From the NCBI RefSeq assembly GCF_000725345.1, contig NZ_CP008852.1:4787001-4851000 (forward strand): a DNA stretch of 64,000 nt, in the 5' to 3' direction. The notes beneath the pieces were generated by a model that had not been told where the DNA came from, did not search any database, and worked only from the letters and a program-made list of their open reading frames with translations. Each line of letters starts with the position of its first letter. The stretch's first letter is position 1. The DNA is from Pelosinus sp. UFO1. Its GTDB lineage: Bacteria > Bacillota > Negativicutes > DSM-13327. The position numbers and the translations under genes are program-made. Below are positions 55,803 through 63,419 of the stretch, in pieces.

Positions 55803-56060
55803 ATGAACAACGTGAAGGAAAAAGACGGAGTAATGTATGATAGTTTTAATGGAAATTCTAGTGTTACTAAGAAGTATCCAATTGAGGTAACAAGCCTTGC
55901 GATAGTCAATGACGGAGCTGCTGATATTGAGCTGGATTTAGGGTATTGCAAAGTAATTGTAAAACCCGATGAGGTATTCGATGATAACATCGTTCCTCAG
56001 CAGAGTATTACTATCATTGCAACAGATAAGTTCCGTTGTATTGTAAGGGGTGAGTGCTAA
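55803..56060 (+). CDS. Hypothetical phage-type protein, tail module
   Basis: 85 residues with GGGAGG before the ATG. Beta-rich, no signal peptide, no recognised family. Its stop overlaps the next ATG (TAATG), so the three genes from here form one coupled unit. Position directly before a carbohydrate-binding-type protein and a discoidin-like protein suggests a small tail or fibre accessory. Inferred from context only. Confidence 0.6.
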   Translation: MNNVKEKDGVMYDSFNGNSSVTKKYPIEVTSLAIVNDGAADIELDLGYCKVIVKPDEVFDDNIVPQQSITIIATDKFRCIVRGEC

Positions 56061-56671
56061 TGTCTTGGTTTAAACAAAAGAGTATAGGAACGACTCCAGG
56101 GATGACTGACCATGCTAAATTAACCAATCTGGAATACGATAAGTCTGGTCATATTGGATTTCAGAGGCAGGTATCCGTTTGGACTACTGGTCTGCAGTAT
56201 CATGTAAATGATTTGGTAACGAATAACGGAGTGCTATATCGTTGTATTATTGATCATACATCAACTGCCTTAGCTATAGACACGGCAAATTGGGAGTGTT
56301 TGACTTCTACAAGTGCCGGCGGACAGGGAGTGATCCAACGCATTACCAGATTAAATGTAACTGCACCAAAAACAGTAGATTTATCGGGGCAAATGGGCTT
56401 AGTGCAGGCAAGAATCTTTATGGCCGGGACTGAAAGCACGCAAATTGACTGTGATTTTAATAATATTGATGCTAGAGATTTTACCATTGATGGGCAACCT
56501 GGTGAACTATCTCCGAACTACGTTTGGGATGGGACGATGCGGCCTCAGATAGTATATCAATCATCGTTTCCGGTACATAGATTGATGGATACAGGAATGT
56601 ATTCGGAAAGTGGTTGGATTGATCATAGTAAATTTAAGAATGTAGAGAAAGTCGAGGTGCTAAACGTATGA
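56060..56671 (+). CDS. Phage tail/fibre-type protein with carbohydrate-binding-like module
   Basis: 203 residues from the ATG overlapping the previous stop (AAGGGGTGA site). Residues ~30-75 (VWTTGLQYHVNDLVTNNGVL followed by YRCIIDHTS) match the CBM5/12-like pattern seen in phage tail fibres and chitinases: an aromatic cluster with WxxG, YxxxDLV and YRC. The rest is beta-rich and unassigned. It probably contributes to surface binding by a tail-like structure. The stop overlaps the next start. Confidence 0.65.
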   Translation: MSWFKQKSIGTTPGMTDHAKLTNLEYDKSGHIGFQRQVSVWTTGLQYHVNDLVTNNGVLYRCIIDHTSTALAIDTANWECLTSTSAGGQGVIQRITRLNVTAPKTVDLSGQMGLVQARIFMAGTESTQIDCDFNNIDARDFTIDGQPGELSPNYVWDGTMRPQIVYQSSFPVHRLMDTGMYSESGWIDHSKFKNVEKVEVLNV

Positions 56672-57870
56672 ATGTAAAATATGTAAAGCTTGTTGTTTTG
56701 AGGACATATTTGGATAGAGGTTGGTATCTGCCGACCATTCAAGAGGTTGAATTTTACGATCAAAGCGACATGAAAAAAGTACCTTCTTCCACCAGTTCGT
56801 CGTTAACGTATAATGGTAATAATGCAAATTTCTCTTGCGATGGAAACACATCAAGTTCACAGTTCGGCGTAGTTCTCTATAATCACAGTGAATATGAAGA
56901 AGGCTATGTGGTTTATTCCTTTTCTGATGAATTCGATTTGAAGAAAATTAACGTATATGCGCAAGTTTATGGTGTTGGGTACACTCCCCCAAGAGATTAT
57001 AAATTACTTGTTTCAACGGATGGCACCAATTTTACTGAAGTTCAGAGCTACGTGGATAGGCCAAAAACTGGCTATATCGACACAACGACAATTTTGCCAA
57101 TGGAGAAATTGCTTATTTTAACAGCCGACCAGAAAGTTTATTTTTTTAGTGTAGACAAATGGCAAGAAGTATCTGCTGATTGGTCTGTTCTCAATGATGC
57201 ACAGAGAAAAGCATTGTTGGTTAATGGAATGAGCACTCTACCGCCTGCGTCGGAGTTGGCTAAACTTGGAATATACAAAATACTGCGGTTTACTCTAAGT
57301 ACTCCAACTTTAGCGCCACAGCTAAAACTGACTGCAGTATCCATTGATCAACTGATTTTACCAAAAGGATTGATATCTGCAACAAATCTGGTACATCTGA
57401 AAAAAGTTGAATTAACTGGTACATACAGCGGACAAGGGACTATGCATGTCGTTGTGACTACCGATGGTAAAGTGTATCTGACATGGGATGGCACTGCATT
57501 CGTTAATTGCATTAATGTAGATGGATTGACATTGCAGAAATGGGTTTCCAATGCATGGGTTGACACTAATCGAGCAGGTTTGGCGGCTCATATAAAAGCG
57601 AATGGTATTACCCCATCTGTTCTTGCTGGCATTCCGATGGCGTCATGGGATAGTCTGATTCTTGGCAAAACGGGCTATGGTTTTGGCTATTTACCAACGA
57701 TTGAAGTAAGTACAGATGTTTGTGCAAATGATAAAGTTACCGTTACGCTCATTAAGAACGGTAAATATCGTAAAGCTGTGCATCCAATCGAATATGATAT
57801 AGAGTATGATACTATGGATCATGTTATATTAAAGGAATCTGGTGATTGGGAAATCTTACATATCAGCTAG
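56668..57870 (+). CDS. Phage tail-type protein with F5/8-type (discoidin-like) domain
   Basis: 400 residues, coupled to the previous gene by an ATGA overlap. The N-terminal ~150 residues (YLPTIQEVEFYDQSD, FDLKKINVYAQVYG, RDYKLLVSTDGTNFTEVQSY) look like an F5/8 type C carbohydrate-binding beta-sandwich. The middle (~165-330) contains two WxxxSxxW-like blocks of unknown role. No signal peptide. Such domains occur in phage and tailocin receptor-binding proteins. Function is inferred. Confidence 0.6.
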   Translation: MNVKYVKLVVLRTYLDRGWYLPTIQEVEFYDQSDMKKVPSSTSSSLTYNGNNANFSCDGNTSSSQFGVVLYNHSEYEEGYVVYSFSDEFDLKKINVYAQVYGVGYTPPRDYKLLVSTDGTNFTEVQSYVDRPKTGYIDTTTILPMEKLLILTADQKVYFFSVDKWQEVSADWSVLNDAQRKALLVNGMSTLPPASELAKLGIYKILRFTLSTPTLAPQLKLTAVSIDQLILPKGLISATNLVHLKKVELTGTYSGQGTMHVVVTTDGKVYLTWDGTAFVNCINVDGLTLQKWVSNAWVDTNRAGLAAHIKANGITPSVLAGIPMASWDSLILGKTGYGFGYLPTIEVSTDVCANDKVTVTLIKNGKYRKAVHPIEYDIEYDTMDHVILKESGDWEILHIS

Positions 57871-57900
57871 AATTTAATGGAGTATTATTTTAAGCCATTG

Positions 57901-57929
57901 GGAGTGAGGAGCAATCTTCACTCCTTTTA
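57901..57929 (+). terminator. Terminator after the discoidin-like gene
   Basis: GGAGTGA/TCACTCC stem with a 10-base loop and TTTT. Confidence 0.7.
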
Positions 57930-58104
57930 CGTTGCGAAAGCATCCTTTGGTATCAAGGAAGTAGTTGCACAGTAAGGGCCAAGAGGCTCTATTTTTGTAC
58001 CTATCTCAATCTGGCCATAATTGTACGGATAAAAGCGAGGGGTTTAATTTATTGCAAGTCTTGAATGTAAGTAGGTGGGAAGAAATTTTTATGGGGGTTG
58101 GATA

Positions 58105-58362
58105 TTGGATTTTCAGCGTGAAGTGTTAGATCGCATGATTGTATTAGAAACTAAAATGGACGTAGTAATAAGCGGTTGCCCAACGTGCAAAGCGAAAGTG
58201 GATGCAAATGAAATAGCGCTTACAAAGACAATTGAGAGTACGAAAGCAGCTCATCATCGAATTGATGAAGTGTATAAAACAGCGGGATACATTTCGGCAG
58301 GTATTGGGCTAATCCTACAGGTTGTAGCATTTGCAGTACAAAATTTTAAGGGGGTGCATTAA
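58105..58362 (+). CDS. XhlA-like phage lysis-associated membrane protein
   Basis: 85 residues from TTG 58105 with GGGGG before it; a longer GTG start at 58075 is less well supported. N-terminal amphipathic/coiled region (REVLDRMIVLETKMDVVISG), a CPTC pair, a second helix (ALTKTIESTKAAHHRIDEVYK) and one C-terminal membrane segment (~62-80). This is the layout of haemolysin XhlA-type proteins that work with holin and amidase. It heads the lysis cassette. Confidence 0.7.
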   Translation: MDFQREVLDRMIVLETKMDVVISGCPTCKAKVDANEIALTKTIESTKAAHHRIDEVYKTAGYISAGIGLILQVVAFAVQNFKGVH

Positions 58363-58704
58363 ATGGCAATAACAAACGAATATCAAATTGCGTTATGGGC
58401 CGTTGGGATAATCCTAGCGGCTAATATGTTAGCTATGGGGCTATTTGTGATCTATGCAAAATTGCCTGAGAGTAAAACGAAAGAGGCTATTCGGAATATC
58501 ATCTTTGAGCTAGATCGGTTCGTTGACGATATGGAGAATGCCGATAAACGAAGAGTAGCAATCCAGCAGATAAATGAAGTTCTAGGATGGCGAAAGTTAA
58601 TTATTCCAAGTGCCTTGATAGGCTGGATCATAGATACGGAAGTAGCCACAATACGCAAAATGCAAAAGGCTACGAACACACCGAATTTACATGGGGAGGA
58701 ATAA
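58363..58704 (+). CDS. Small membrane protein, probable holin (LLH-like)
   Basis: 113 residues; the ATG directly follows the previous stop. One strong N-terminal membrane segment (~10-32), then a charged helical domain (KTKEAIRNIIFELDRFVDDM). The layout recalls LLH-type phage holins, which have one N-terminal membrane helix and a soluble tail. Position between the XhlA-like gene and the amidase supports a role in release of endolysin. Family match not verified. Confidence 0.55.
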   Translation: MAITNEYQIALWAVGIILAANMLAMGLFVIYAKLPESKTKEAIRNIIFELDRFVDDMENADKRRVAIQQINEVLGWRKLIIPSALIGWIIDTEVATIRKMQKATNTPNLHGEE

Positions 58705-58708
58705 CAGC

Positions 58709-59251
58709 ATGAGAATAACAATAAACGGTGGACATTATCCAGGAGAGGACAGCGGAGCAGTTGGTGTTACTGGGTTGCAAGAGGCTGTTGTGGCAAGGGA
58801 TATTATGCAACGTGTTTTTGGTTATCTTCGTAATGTAGGTTATGACGTGCTAAAGGTGCAGGAAAACGAACTATATCAAATTACCGACGCATCCAATGCT
58901 TTTGGTGCAGATTTATTTGTATCAATTCATTGCAATGCGGCTGCTAACACGGAGGCAAAAGGGACTGAAACATGGTACTGCAATGGATCGGTAGGCGGTG
59001 AGAGACTAGCAACGTATATTCAATCTCAAATAATTAATGCGATAGGTACTGTTGATAGGGGCATTAAAAATGCTACGCCTCATGTCAACGGCCTGTATGT
59101 ATTAAGTAATACGGATGCAGTGGCGGTGTTAGTTGAAACGGCTTTTATTTCTAATGCAGATGATGAAGCATTATTAGCAGATGAAAGTAAGCGTAATCAG
59201 TTTGCGGCTGCCATAGCTAGGGGAATTACTGATTATGTAGGTGGAATCTAA
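58709..59251 (+). CDS. N-acetylmuramoyl-L-alanine amidase (phage endolysin type)
   Basis: 180 residues from the ATG at 58709 with GGGGAGG before it. Single Amidase_3 domain: GHYPGEDSGAVG with the first zinc His, ADLFVSIHCNAA with the second, and VLVETAFISN with the catalytic Glu. No signal peptide and no separate wall-binding domain, as in endolysins released by a holin. It cuts the bond between MurNAc and L-Ala in peptidoglycan. The stop overlaps the ribosome binding site of the next gene. Confidence 0.9.
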   Translation: MRITINGGHYPGEDSGAVGVTGLQEAVVARDIMQRVFGYLRNVGYDVLKVQENELYQITDASNAFGADLFVSIHCNAAANTEAKGTETWYCNGSVGGERLATYIQSQIINAIGTVDRGIKNATPHVNGLYVLSNTDAVAVLVETAFISNADDEALLADESKRNQFAAAIARGITDYVGGI

Positions 59252-59262
59252 GGAGGGATAAT

Positions 59263-59658
59263 ATGATAAAATTGGAGGATGTTAATTTTGATAAGAAAAC
59301 TATTATTATCATTGCCATTGGCTTGTTTATTGTTGGTGTTCTCGGTTGGTTTATGTTCGGCAGGGGAATACCGGATACAGGAAGCGCAATTGACCAGACT
59401 CGATCAAATCTTTCAACAGTTGGAGACAAACAACAATCAGCTATTGAAAGACTTGACGTTATCGAAAACGGACTTACAAACAGCGCAGACAAAGCTTGTG
59501 CAATATCAGCAGGAATTGGCAATACTACAAAGTCAATTAATAGCGTTGAGGGAAGAATCACAGAGAGCCAAGACAGACTTAAATCAAGCGCAGGACTCAT
59601 TACAGAAGGCAAATCAATCCTTAGACAAGTACGAGAAAGAGGTCAAGTCGGAAATTAA
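59263..59658 (+). CDS. Single-pass membrane coiled-coil protein; candidate inner-membrane spanin
   Basis: 131 residues with AAGGAGGG (59250-59257) six bases before the ATG. One uncleaved N-terminal membrane segment (~13-32, IIIIIAIGLFIVGVLGWFMF) and a helical, probably periplasmic domain (SAIDQTRSNLSTVG, QSAIERLDVIENGL, SVEGRITESQDRLKS). This type II topology is that of Rz-like inner-membrane spanins. From 59288 to its stop it overlaps, in a different frame, a second long ORF. It directly follows the endolysin. No sequence family was recognised, so the call rests on topology and context. Confidence 0.6.
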   Translation: MIKLEDVNFDKKTIIIIAIGLFIVGVLGWFMFGRGIPDTGSAIDQTRSNLSTVGDKQQSAIERLDVIENGLTNSADKACAISAGIGNTTKSINSVEGRITESQDRLKSSAGLITEGKSILRQVRERGQVGN

Positions 59659-59722
59659 AGGATTGAAATTACAGAGAGATATAGGATATTTAGTCGCTGC
59701 ATATATGGGATTTAAAAAATAG
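59288..59722 (+). CDS. Secreted coiled-coil protein in an overlapping +1 frame; candidate spanin partner
   Basis: 144 residues from TTG 59288, nine bases after GGAGG (59274-59278); ATG 59279 abuts that site. Signal peptide of classical form (MIRKLLLSLPLACLLLVFSV) with cleavage near CSA/GEY. The Cys is not in a good lipobox (VGLC), so lipidation is doubtful. The mature part is a long coiled coil (LTRLDQIFQQLETNNNQLL, KTDLQTAQTKLVQYQQEL) with a hydrophobic C-terminus. It shares 371 bases with the preceding gene in another frame. Both proteins look coding, as with Rz/Rz1 pairs. Confidence 0.6.
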   Translation: MIRKLLLSLPLACLLLVFSVGLCSAGEYRIQEAQLTRLDQIFQQLETNNNQLLKDLTLSKTDLQTAQTKLVQYQQELAILQSQLIALREESQRAKTDLNQAQDSLQKANQSLDKYEKEVKSEIKGLKLQRDIGYLVAAYMGFKK

Positions 59723-59790
59723 CTATTCCCTGCAATAACCACATAGAACCCACTACGCCTAGCGAAGAAGCGGACCAGAGTGAGACATAA

Positions 59791-59833
59791 TATCAAAGCA
59801 CCGTCTTACCTTAATTGGTAGGGCGGTGCTTTT
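59791..59833 (+). terminator. Terminator of the lysis cassette
   Basis: AAAGCACCGTCTTACC/GGTAGGGCGGTGCTTTT hairpin with T's. A near copy lies at 61557. Confidence 0.88.
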
Positions 59834-59893
59834 GAGTTTGTATGTAGATATAATTTACTGCAACATTAAATTATGGCTTTTATAAAATATAAT

Positions 59894-60008
59894 TGAAAAA
59901 TAATTTACATTCAGTAGTTTAATTAATAGTTGCTACGGAATGTGTATTAGTGAAAGCCGATATACAGGAAACACACATTAAAAAGAAGAGTTCCTTAGCT
60001 ATATCGGA
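59894..60008 (+). promoter_or_regulatory. Conserved structured leader, copy 2
   Basis: Bases 59894-59973 closely match 62589-62670. The core AGTGAAAGCCGATATACAGG (59949) matches copy 1. CCGATATA (59957-59964) pairs exactly with TATATCGG (60000-60007), and AGGAA with TTCCT (59991-59995). It lies ~30 bases before the tail-fibre start. Confidence 0.5.
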
Positions 60009-60039
60009 TTATTTGAAAAAAATTAGGGAGGAATATTAC

Positions 60040-61446
60040 ATGTCTTATAATCCAGATTCACCGGCAAATGCGGTGGCAGAAGAGATTCGTGAAAATTTTA
60101 GAGCATTAAAAGAAGATAGGATTGTTGCTGCAGCAACTACAACAAAGTTAGAAACAGCAAGAACTATTAATGGAGTATCTTTTGACGGTACAGAGAATAT
60201 TATGATTACGCAAGTAAACGGAAAGGATATCACTACAATTGATGAGATACCAACAAGTTTACCTGCAAATGGTGGAGATGCGGATACTGTCGATGGTAAA
60301 CATGCTGTTGAATTCGCGCCAGCAGGGTATATCCCACCAAATGCCACTAAAACTACAGATGGTTCAATGAGTGCTGCTGATAAGGTAAAACTTGATGGTA
60401 TTGAAACCGGTGCCCAAGTTAACCAAAATGCTTTTTCTAATGTAGTGGTGAATGGTACAACCATTCAAGCAGACAGTCAAACTGATATATTGGAATTAGC
60501 AGCAGGAACAAACATTGCGCTAACTGCTGATACGGTAAGCGAAAAAGTGACGATTGCTGTTATTGGACAGGTAGCAAGTGCGGCGCAGGCTGATAGTGCA
60601 ACAAATGCAGATACTGCAACAAAATTAGCAACAGCTCATACGGTTAACGGTGTAGCTTTTGATGGTTCTGCAGATATAACTATCATAGCAGAAGCTAATG
60701 GTGGGAATGCTGATACAGCTACAAAACTAGTTAATGCAAGGACTATTGCGACTACAGGTGATGTTATGGGGGTGGCAACGTCGTTCGATGGTAGTGCAAA
60801 TATCTCTATACCAACTACGTTGGCTGCTAGCGGTGTAACAGCAGGATCATATACTTCTGTTACCGTTGACGCGAAAGGAAGGGTTACTGCGGGAACGAAC
60901 CCGACAAGTTTAGCTGTATCTGTAACCGGTAATGCTGCTACAGCAACTAAATTAGCTACAGCTAGAACCATATCTCTTGCAGGTGATGCCACAGGTAGTA
61001 CAACATTCGATGGTTCAGGGAATGCAAGTATAACTGTAGATGTGACCAGTGCAGATAGTGCAGCCTACGCAACAAGTGCTGGTAATGCAGATACACTTGA
61101 TGGCCATCATTGGAGTGAAGTTCAAGATGCAATTGCAACTAATAATTTTGATACTGGCCATAGTTTTAATGCTAACGGTTATCAGAAGCTTGGAAGCGGT
61201 TTAATTATCCAGTGGGGGAGCTTAACAGTTCCTATTAATCAAACAAGTACGTCATTAACATTTCCAATTCCGTTTCCAACAGCATGTTTTCAAGTGCAGG
61301 CGACTATAGATTATAAGAGTATAGTAAGTGGTACTTTAGCTATATATGCTACCAATATTACTGCGAATGGTTGTACACTTATTGGTGATTATGATGTCGA
61401 TAGTGTTACAAATTCAAAAGGTAATTGGTTTGCAATCGGATACTAA
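60040..61446 (+). CDS. Phage tail fibre protein with repeats
   Basis: 468 residues from the ATG at 60040 with AGGGAGG before it; longer in-frame starts run through the structured leader. The N-terminus (MSYNPDSPANAVAEEIRENF) resembles tail-attachment regions. The shaft has at least four copies of a TATKLATARTI-NGVxFDGSxxI type repeat (~40, ~200, ~245, ~320), typical of trimeric phage fibres. The C-terminal ~95 residues (YQKLGSGLIIQWGSLTVPIN, SLTFPIPFPTACFQV) match the gp53-like fibre tip. It should recognise the cell surface. Own leader and terminator. Confidence 0.9.
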   Translation: MSYNPDSPANAVAEEIRENFRALKEDRIVAAATTTKLETARTINGVSFDGTENIMITQVNGKDITTIDEIPTSLPANGGDADTVDGKHAVEFAPAGYIPPNATKTTDGSMSAADKVKLDGIETGAQVNQNAFSNVVVNGTTIQADSQTDILELAAGTNIALTADTVSEKVTIAVIGQVASAAQADSATNADTATKLATAHTVNGVAFDGSADITIIAEANGGNADTATKLVNARTIATTGDVMGVATSFDGSANISIPTTLAASGVTAGSYTSVTVDAKGRVTAGTNPTSLAVSVTGNAATATKLATARTISLAGDATGSTTFDGSGNASITVDVTSADSAAYATSAGNADTLDGHHWSEVQDAIATNNFDTGHSFNANGYQKLGSGLIIQWGSLTVPINQTSTSLTFPIPFPTACFQVQATIDYKSIVSGTLAIYATNITANGCTLIGDYDVDSVTNSKGNWFAIGY

Positions 61447-61556
61447 AATCATACTAGTGATTATTTTCTGGTTGACAGGTAGCCTCGGCTACTGGGATTT
61501 TCTTTATTTTAGCTAAAAAAGAAAAGTTGGGATTGAAAAGTATGTTTTAATATAGT

Positions 61557-61600
61557 AAAGCACCGTCTAACCTAATTGGTAGGGCGGTGCTTTTGATTTT
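61557..61600 (+). terminator. Terminator of the tail fibre gene
   Basis: AAAGCACCGTCTAACC/GGTAGGGCGGTGCTTTT hairpin with T's; the downstream ~50 bases also resemble those after 59833, so hairpin and flank are duplicated. Confidence 0.88.
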
Positions 61601-61786
61601 GCATATGGATATAATTTACTGCATCATTAGATGATAGTTTTGTACGGATAAGACTGTTGCCGTTGTGCCTTTCGTGGCGAGGCGATTTTTAAAATTTTTA
61701 AACATCTGCTACTTGATTTACAGGTGTTTAAACTCTATAATTATAGACGAACATATGTTCTTTATATTCCGTATGAGGTGTTGAAT

Positions 61787-62021
61787 GTGAGTAAAGTTTT
61801 CTTGAAAATCATAGCAGAGCATTACATAGATGGTAAAGTCAGGCCAATAACTATCAAATGGGAAGACGGGTCAGTATTTGAAATTGATACAGTTTTAGAG
61901 ATGTGCGACAGGCACTATCATTGAAGGGCGGTGGTCTAGGAATACGGTATACTTGCAGGATCTGCAACAAATAAGTTTATGTATTCGCTGAAGAGGGAAA
62001 GTGGTTTATTGAGAAAAAATA
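61787..62021 (+). pseudogene. Small conserved hypothetical gene broken by frameshift and stop
   Basis: GTG 61787 with GAGGTG six bases before it opens MSKVFLKIIAEHYIDGKVRP, then IKWEDGSVFEIDTVLE, a pattern I recognise from a short (~75-residue) protein common in Firmicutes. The frame ends at 61924, but shifting by one base near 61900 continues it (DVRQALSLKGGGLGIRYTCR) to an in-frame TAA after NK, then VYVFAEEGKWFIEKK to 62021. So one frameshift and one nonsense mutation have inactivated it. Confidence 0.6.
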
Positions 62022-62094
62022 ATATTGATTACAAGGGGTAAATATACTAATATCGAATTAATAATAATTACTATAAAATAGGAAGTGCATAAAA

Positions 62095-62268
62095 ATGCTG
62101 AATTATGAAGAATTAAAACAATTAGCGAAAAAATACTTTACTGAGGCTAGTGAAGAGCAGATAGAGATACTACTAGGGGATCTTACTAGAGAACTAGAAA
62201 TTATGACTCATGCTAAAATTAGAGAGTTAGTTGATTTTGAGAGACGTAAAAAAATAACAGGGCAATAG
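62095..62268 (+). CDS. Small hypothetical protein (57 aa)
   Basis: 57 residues, helical and charged: begins MLNYEELKQLAKKYFTEA, continues SEEQIEILLGDLTRELEIM and ends in RRKKITGQ. AGGAAG lies nine bases before the ATG. Clean codon pattern but no recognised family. It is followed closely by another small gene, in the tail end of the third accessory segment. Confidence 0.5.
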   Translation: MLNYEELKQLAKKYFTEASEEQIEILLGDLTRELEIMTHAKIRELVDFERRKKITGQ

Positions 62269-62295
62269 GGATTTGTCCCCATAGGGAGAATTAAA

Positions 62296-62481
62296 ATGAT
62301 TAATAATAAAATTAGAGTAGTAGCTTATGAGAAGTCCAAGAACAACTATTATTTTTTTGAATTACCGCCTGGTTCAAATACTGATGAAGCCCGTGATAAA
62401 GTTGTTCAATGGCAATTAAAGTATGGGTTGGCATATATTGAGATATATGAAAATGAAATGTGGGAGAAATACGAATATTGA
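62296..62481 (+). CDS. Small hypothetical protein (61 aa)
   Basis: 61 residues with GGGAGAA before the ATG. Mixed alpha/beta pattern (NKIRVVAYEKSKNNYYFFEL, then AYIEIYENEMWEKYEY). No recognised family. Lies 27 bases after the 57-residue gene, so the two may be cotranscribed. A weak hairpin (AGCCC...GGGCT-like) follows near 62517. Confidence 0.5.
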   Translation: MINNKIRVVAYEKSKNNYYFFELPPGSNTDEARDKVVQWQLKYGLAYIEIYENEMWEKYEY

Positions 62482-62633
62482 GCGTAAGGTGAAATTTGGT
62501 AGGTGTATAATGAAGGAGAGCCCTTTGTAACGGATGGCTTTTATTTTATACCTATCTAAAATTCAGTTTATACGTACGGATAAAGAATGAGAAATAATTT
62601 GCATTCTGTAGTTGAATTTATTGTTACTACGGA

Positions 62634-62676
62634 ATGTGTATTAGTTAAAGCCGATATACAGGAATACGTGGTTTGA
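62634..62676 (+). repeat. Conserved leader repeat, truncated copy 3
   Basis: Bases 62589-62670 match copy 2 (59894-59973), including CTACGGAATGTGTATTAG and AAAGCCGATATACAGGAA, but the 3' pairing partner is missing and no fibre gene follows. The stretch 62677-62870 shows no gene. Confidence 0.6.
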
Positions 62677-62876
62677 ACATTCGTAATGAGTAGATCGCAG
62701 GATGCAAAATAGAGCAGAATAAAAACGCATGGCGCAACAGGGTTAATTATATTGCACCGAAATGACATGAAATGTATGGCCCATTTTAAAGCAAAATGTA
62801 ATAGAACATAGATAATACAGGTTAAACGTTGTGGTGCAATGACTCGAATTTTTACAAACATAATGCCAAAAGCGCC

Positions 62877-62921
62877 TTCCCAAGCCGTGGGTCGAGAGTT
62901 CGAATCTCTTCACCCGCTCCA
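62877..62921. repeat. tRNA-Gly 3'-half repeat (att site 4) with terminator
   Basis: 45 bases identical to the tRNA-Gly 3' half through CCA. The following bases diverge slightly (AGAAATTCAAGCC), then a strong hairpin CCTTCCGGC/GCCGGAAGG and T tract (to ~62966). It marks the distal end of the accessory region. 62967-63071 shows no gene. Confidence 0.88.
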
Positions 62922-63071
62922 AGAAATTCAAGCCTTCCGGCATTTTGCCGGAAGGCTTTTTTGTGTTTAGAAGGCAATAAATAAACATCAGCATGGTAGG
63001 TAGGAGATCTCTATTAACTCTTCTGGACCTGTATTCTTTCGAATTCATCACATAATTTTAAAAGATTTCTA

Positions 63072-63419
63072 TCATGAAAAAATCGGTCTCGCAATTGTTA
63101 CACCAACTACTTGATCTGCAAAAAGAACTAGAGAAGGCAAGCTAATTTGGCAGCCAGTAGGCTGGCAAACAACTACATCTTTCAATGGAATAATATCGCC
63201 ATTAGTTAAGCTTTCTGCATATACACTTTTTCGTGTAAACTCTTCCGTAATTTTCTGACCAATATCCTCAAACGGTTTAATAAATTCGTTGTCAATTGTT
63301 CCTTGAATAAAACCAATATTTGTAAGGAATGTCACTTCGTACTTATCAGCTTCATTTGCCAATTCCATTCCTTTTGGAATTGCACAAAACATCGTTAAAA
63401 AAAAATTTTTTGCATTCAT
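63072..63419 (-). CDS. Hypothetical protein
   Basis: 115 residues from the minus-strand ATG at 63419, which has GGAGGTGATATC before it; the longer frame beginning at 63500 lacks such a site. Not recognised. The sequence is mixed alpha/beta (KYEVTFLTNIGFIQGTIDNE, then TEEFTRKSVYAESLTNGDII), with CQPTGCQ near residue 85 as the only Cys pair apart from one near the start. No signal peptide. It lies just outside the last tRNA-Gly repeat and is divergent from the secreted protein at 63787. Confidence 0.6.
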   Translation of the reverse strand: MNAKNFFLTMFCAIPKGMELANEADKYEVTFLTNIGFIQGTIDNEFIKPFEDIGQKITEEFTRKSVYAESLTNGDIIPLKDVVVCQPTGCQISLPSLVLFADQVVGVTIARPIFS

